Below are positions 61,149 through 64,000 of a stretch of DNA of 64,000 nucleotides, in pieces. The stretch is from assembly GCA_012960245.1 (NCBI GenBank), contig DUBO01000044.1, positions 1 to 64,000 on the forward strand, written 5' to 3'. How positions within the stretch are numbered: the first letter of the stretch is position 1; each line of letters begins with the position of its first letter. The translations under genes were made by a program, and so were the position numbers. The notes beneath the pieces are model-generated. The model was not told the origin of the DNA. It did not search any database and saw nothing but the letters and a program-made list of their open reading frames with translations. The DNA is from Candidatus Binatota bacterium (GTDB lineage Bacteria; Desulfobacterota; Binatia; UBA1149).

Positions 61149-62573
61149 TCATTGCAGGCCTGCACGGCCAGGCGGGTAGTTACCCGACTCCCGGAACTCC
61201 TCGCGACGTAAACCGTGGGATTTCATCTTGCGGTGCAAGGTGGCCGCGTCGATCATCGCGTGTCCCGCGCTGACCGCTATGGCTCCCGCGTTACGCGACA
61301 GAAGGGACTCCAGGTACTCTTTTTCAGCGCGCCGGAGGTACTCTTTGAGCGGTAAGCGAAGGGTTCCGCTCGCCGCCTGCCCACCCATACCGCGGAGTTT
61401 ACCCGGGGCGGTTGAGGGAATTTCAATCTCCGACAAGGCCGTCCCCCTGCACTTGATAATGGCCCGCTCAACCACGTTTCTCAGTTCACGGATGTTGCCT
61501 GGCCAGTGGTAACTCATCAGTTCACGAAGCGTCTTGTTCGAGGTGCTCTTGATATGCCGTTCCACGGCTATCGGGTTTGATTTCAACAGGTCAGCCACGA
61601 GCAGGGGCACGTCCTCGATCCTGTCCCTGAGTGGAGGCAGGTCAACCGGCACCACGTTTATGCGGTAGAAAAAATCTTCGCGCATTTCGCCGCGCTCAAC
61701 CATCTGGTCGAGGTTCTGATTGGTTGCCGTTATTACCCGAAGATCTACCTTCAACAGCCGATTTCCGCCGAGTTTTTCGATCTCCCTCTGCTCCAGCACT
61801 CGCAGCAGCTTGAGCTGCATGGCCAGCGAGATGCTCTCGACCTCGTCGAGAAATAAGGTGCCCCCGCTGGACAGTTCTACCTTGCCCACACGGTCGGCCA
61901 CCGCGCCCGTGAAGGCTCCCCTTTCGTAACCAAAGAGCTCGCTCTCGAGCAGGGTTTCGGGAAAAGCCGCGCAGTTGATAGCCACGAAACGGCCTTCTTT
62001 GCGGCGACCCTGGTAGTGGATCGCCCTGGCTATGAGTTCCTTACCCGTACCCGATTCTCCAGATATGAGAACCGTAGCATCGTTGTGAGCAAGAGACTCT
62101 ACGGTCTCGAAGAGTTCGTGCATGACCGGGTTGCGACTGATCATGTTGGCAAACGAAAAACGTTCGCTCAGCTGACCACGCAGGTAGCTGATCTCGTCGA
62201 TCAGCTTGCGCTTCTCCATGACCTTTTCGGCAGCAAGAAGTATGTCTTCGCGCTCAAAAGGCTTGGTGATGTAATCTTCGGCGCCGTGCCGCATGGCTTC
62301 GACAGCACCCTTTATAGAGGCGTAGCCAGTGACGATGATCACCGGCATATCCGGCCAGCGCTCGCCAACTTCGGTCGTGAGGCTCAAGCCGTCGCTGCCC
62401 GGCATTTTCAAGTCGACCAGGGCCAGTGAAAACGCCGAGTCTTCGAGTAATTCCAGCGCCTCGCGAGCAGTCCCCGCGCACTCCACGGTGGCATTTCGCT
62501 CCCTGAAAAGGTCTTCCATCTGTCGACAGATCAAGGGATCGTCGTCAACGACCAGTATTCTCGCATTTTCCAT
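61149..62573 (-). CDS. NtrC-family sigma-54-dependent response regulator
   Basis: 474 residues. Receiver domain (1-120) with phosphorylation site Asp ~54 in ALVDLKMPGSDG; AAA+ domain with Walker A GESGTGKELIAR and the sigma-54 contact loop GAFTGA; a C-terminal Fis-type helix-turn-helix (AGAIAVSAGHAMIDAATLHRKMKSHGL). The segment resembles PrsR-type regulators of exopolysaccharide loci. No sensor kinase is encoded in the window. It lies beside two sigma-54 promoters and two palindromes in its own upstream region, consistent with autoregulation. The HTH is slightly unusual, with an extra stretch before the recognition helix. Confidence 0.93.
   Translation of the reverse strand: MENARILVVDDDPLICRQMEDLFRERNATVECAGTAREALELLEDSAFSLALVDLKMPGSDGLSLTTEVGERWPDMPVIIVTGYASIKGAVEAMRHGAEDYITKPFEREDILLAAEKVMEKRKLIDEISYLRGQLSERFSFANMISRNPVMHELFETVESLAHNDATVLISGESGTGKELIARAIHYQGRRKEGRFVAINCAAFPETLLESELFGYERGAFTGAVADRVGKVELSSGGTLFLDEVESISLAMQLKLLRVLEQREIEKLGGNRLLKVDLRVITATNQNLDQMVERGEMREDFFYRINVVPVDLPPLRDRIEDVPLLVADLLKSNPIAVERHIKSTSNKTLRELMSYHWPGNIRELRNVVERAIIKCRGTALSEIEIPSTAPGKLRGMGGQAASGTLRLPLKEYLRRAEKEYLESLLSRNAGAIAVSAGHAMIDAATLHRKMKSHGLRREEFRESGNYPPGRAGLQ
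61152..61165. promoter_or_regulatory. Weak activator-site candidate upstream of the ATPase promoter
   Basis: TTGCAGGCCTGCAC matches TTGCA-N4-YGCAA in 9 of 10 positions. It overlaps the end of the activator gene. Its centre is about 184 bp upstream of the predicted ATPase start point, a distance similar to that of the site before the wza-type promoter. Confidence 0.35.
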
Positions 62574-62627
62574 TCTTTCTTACCCCGGGCTCTCGTTCAG
62601 TTATCCGCGACGCCGCGGCCACAACTA

Positions 62628-62641
62628 TTGCAGGTCTGCAA
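62628..62641. promoter_or_regulatory. Palindromic operator 1 before the activator gene
   Basis: TTGCAGGTCTGCAA, within the longer palindrome TATTGCAGGTCTGCAATA (62626-62643). It is centred 61 bp upstream of the activator ATG and 32 bp (three helical turns) from operator 2. Confidence 0.55.
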
Positions 62642-62659
62642 TAACGCTACGCGCCCCAG

Positions 62660-62673
62660 TTGCAGTCGCGCAA
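62660..62673. promoter_or_regulatory. Palindromic operator 2 before the activator gene
   Basis: TTGCAGTCGCGCAA, within GTTGC-N6-GCAAC (62659-62674). Its centre is 32 bp from that of operator 1, so two dimers would bind on the same face of the helix. Confidence 0.5.
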
Positions 62674-62686
62674 CCTCTTTCTCGTC

Positions 62687-63076
62687 TCAGGAATCGAGGC
62701 CGACGTAACTGTCGGCTTCATCTGCCGCTAGTATCCGCTGCCGTGTAGCGACCGATCCCAGGCCCAGGCCTTCGCAAACGTTGTTGAAAGAAAAGGGTGA
62801 GTTCCAATCGTTGGTCTTGATCCAGAATTCGGCCTGCCGTGCCAGTATCTCCGGGTTCTGCCGGGGGCGTCGGAGCTCAAGGCGAAAGCAGGCAATTGCA
62901 TCCTCGAGAATAGCGAGCATGAGCGCCTGCTCAGGCGTCCACTCGATGTGCTTGTTGAACTCGTCGGGCTCCGGTCCCCCGCCGTAGTGAAAAATCTGGC
63001 CGCTGAGCCTCTCGCCGTCTAACTCTTTGCCCGCGGTGGCTACTGCTGCCTGTTGCTCGTTACAAGTCGTGTTCAT
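62687..63076 (-). CDS. Small protein, paralogue of the 11372-11752 protein
   Basis: 129 residues from the ATG at 63076, which follows GGAGGAAAGGGA; a longer frame starts 39 bp upstream. Family not named. The core EQALMLAILEDAIACFR, RQAEFWIKTNDW, FSFNNVCEGLGLGSVATRQRIL matches the protein encoded at 11372-11752. The last segment resembles a helix-turn-helix. It lies 113 bp upstream of the sigma-54 activator gene on the same strand and has its own TTGCA-N4-TGCAA palindrome, so it could be a partner or regulator of that system. Confidence 0.7.
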   Translation of the reverse strand: MNTTCNEQQAAVATAGKELDGERLSGQIFHYGGGPEPDEFNKHIEWTPEQALMLAILEDAIACFRLELRRPRQNPEILARQAEFWIKTNDWNSPFSFNNVCEGLGLGSVATRQRILAADEADSYVGLDS

Positions 63077-63106
63077 TCCCTTTCCTCCCAGGATTGCGTA
63101 TTCGCC

Positions 63107-63120
63107 TTGCAGCATTGCAA
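63107..63120. promoter_or_regulatory. Palindromic operator before the small-protein gene
   Basis: TTGCAGCATTGCAA, inside the perfect 18-bp palindrome CCTTGCAGCATTGCAAGG (63105-63122), 31 bp upstream of the ATG. It has the same 7-4-7 layout as the palindrome at 62626-62643. Confidence 0.55.
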
Positions 63121-63272
63121 GGTCGCGGCCAGAAGGAGCTGCCGGATAAAAGGGGCTGTTTACCGGGGTAAACGCGGAAACCGCGCGCTATCAGCGCACG
63201 AACTTGAACGCTGGCGCAGGCTCGGCGCACAGCAATGAACGCGCGAACCGGACCCGGGCCGATCGCGTGCGC

Positions 63273-63293
63273 AAAAAAAGACCTGCGATCAGG
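63273..63293 (-). terminator. Possible terminator of the acyl-CoA dehydrogenase gene
   Basis: On the minus strand CCTG-ATCG-CAGG, which includes the stop codon, is followed by TC and seven T. The stem is only 4 bp, so the call is weak. The remaining 150 bp to the small-protein gene contain GC-rich repeats but no gene. Confidence 0.3.
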
Positions 63294-64000
63294 CGGCCAG
63301 CAGTTGCCGGCCGATGACCTTGAGTTCAAGTATGGGCTTGACGCCCTCGAAGATGGGTAGCACCTGGGCGTCGACAACGTAGCGCGAAATCGGGTACTCC
63401 TCGGCGTAGCCCCAGCCACCGTGCAGCAGCTGGGCCTCCTGGCTGACAGCAACCGCCACGTCGCAGGCCAACAGCTTGGCCATGGCCGGCACGAGCGAAG
63501 CTGACTCGTCCTTGTCGAACTCGAGGGCCGCGTGGTAAGTCAGCTGCCGCGCTCCCTGCAACCTGGAGGACATAAGTCCGAGCTTGTATTGCGTGAGCTG
63601 AAAATCGATGATCGGCCGCGAGAACTGGCTGCGGTCGCAGGCGTAACCCGCTGCCGCCTCAAGACAGGCCTGGCCCAGTCCGGTGGCGCGGCCGCCGGTC
63701 TGTAGTCTTCCTGCCGCAAAGCCGTTCATCTGCAGGTAAAACCCACGGTCGAGGCCTTTCTCCTCGCCGACCAGGTTTTCTGCCGGCACGAAGTAGTCTT
63801 CAAAAGCCAGCGTGAACGAGTGCATGCCCCTGTAACCCGGCGTGCGATCGGCCTTGCCCGAGAGGCTACCTCCGCCCGGTTGCTTCATTGTAAACTCGTG
63901 CCCGTCGAAACGATCTTTTTCGACCATGAACAGCGACAGTCCCTTAGCCCCGGCCGACATATCGCTGCTCGTTCGCAGCAGCACCGCCAGCACGTCTGCT
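63289..64000 (-). CDS. Acyl-CoA dehydrogenase, C-terminal part
   Basis: The frame is open to the right edge of the window, so the N-terminus is missing; about 237 residues are visible. Conserved segments are GMHSFTLAFEDYFVPAENLVGEEKGLDRGF (middle beta-domain to C-terminal helices), CDRSQFSRPIIDFQLTQYKLG and QLLHGGWGYAEEYPISRYVVDAQVLPIFEG, where the catalytic Glu may be that of IFEG. It oxidises acyl-CoA with FAD and passes electrons to ETF. Substrate chain length cannot be told from this part. It is not related to the adjacent polysaccharide system. Confidence 0.9.
   Translation of the reverse strand, partial: ADVLAVLLRTSSDMSAGAKGLSLFMVEKDRFDGHEFTMKQPGGGSLSGKADRTPGYRGMHSFTLAFEDYFVPAENLVGEEKGLDRGFYLQMNGFAAGRLQTGGRATGLGQACLEAAAGYACDRSQFSRPIIDFQLTQYKLGLMSSRLQGARQLTYHAALEFDKDESASLVPAMAKLLACDVAVAVSQEAQLLHGGWGYAEEYPISRYVVDAQVLPIFEGVKPILELKVIGRQLLAA

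Noticed and set aside
58052-62573. Exosortase/PEP-CTERM locus
   Set aside because: The ATPase and regulator resemble components of such loci, but no exosortase and no PEP-CTERM protein is visible in the window.

Overview
The window reads as a GC-rich, Gram-negative chromosome of deltaproteobacterial type (Myxococcota, Desulfobacterota or Binatota-like; exact phylum not resolved). The reasons are: lipid A/LPS genes (lpxD, lptE), a quinol:cytochrome c complex made of Rieske protein, split cytochrome b and a membrane-anchored octaheme cytochrome, a long-form HisG, and the gene order rpmF-fabG-acpP-rpiB-glyA-nrdR-ribD-ribBA-ribH-nusB that I associate with Geobacter-like genomes. No rRNA, tRNA, CRISPR array, transposase or prophage was recognised.

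Layout. 1-706: the 3' end of an O-antigen-ligase gene and a 5'-truncated remnant of a D-Ala-D-Ala carboxypeptidase. 723-6370 (minus): a bc-type respiratory operon, including a 56-residue membrane protein. 6529-11200: comF-purM-purN, a glycosyltransferase, a tandem-ACT protein and purU. 11372-15365: a small orphan protein, a TPR lipoprotein-like/secreted protein, mazG and murJ. 15449-27267: rpsT and, on the minus strand, a long housekeeping series (lpxD, DUF177, rpmF, fabG, acpP, rpiB, glyA, nrdR, ribD, ribBA, ribH, nusB, leuS, lptE). This series lacks plsX, fabH, fabD, fabF, ribE and holA from their usual slots; its rpiB carries an in-frame amber codon and its RibBA has a degenerate RibB half. 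27378-28624: hisI-hisG.

28739-58762 (minus) is essentially one 30-kb exopolysaccharide operon: export (Wza-like), chain length (Wzz/GumC-like), a kinase-like partner with a broken Walker A, Wzy, Wzx, a phosphoglycosyl transferase with inverted domain order, five GT4 and three GT2 glycosyltransferases, a GT39-like membrane transferase, nucleotide-sugar enzymes, an HprK-like kinase and two alkaline-phosphatase-superfamily enzymes. It ends with a small membrane protein and a four-cluster ferredoxin.

59067-63120 looks like the control region of that operon. It holds an AAA+ ATPase fused to LysM and SPOR-like domains, an NtrC-family sigma-54 activator, and a small protein that is a paralogue of the one at 11.4 kb. 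Near-consensus sigma-54 promoters precede the wza-like gene and the ATPase gene. A palindrome TTGCA-N4-YGCAA occurs twice before the activator gene, once before the small-protein gene and once about 198 bp upstream of the wza-type start point; a one-mismatch copy lies about 184 bp upstream of the ATPase start point. I propose that these form an autoregulated sigma-54 regulon controlling the polysaccharide operon. The window ends inside an acyl-CoA dehydrogenase gene.
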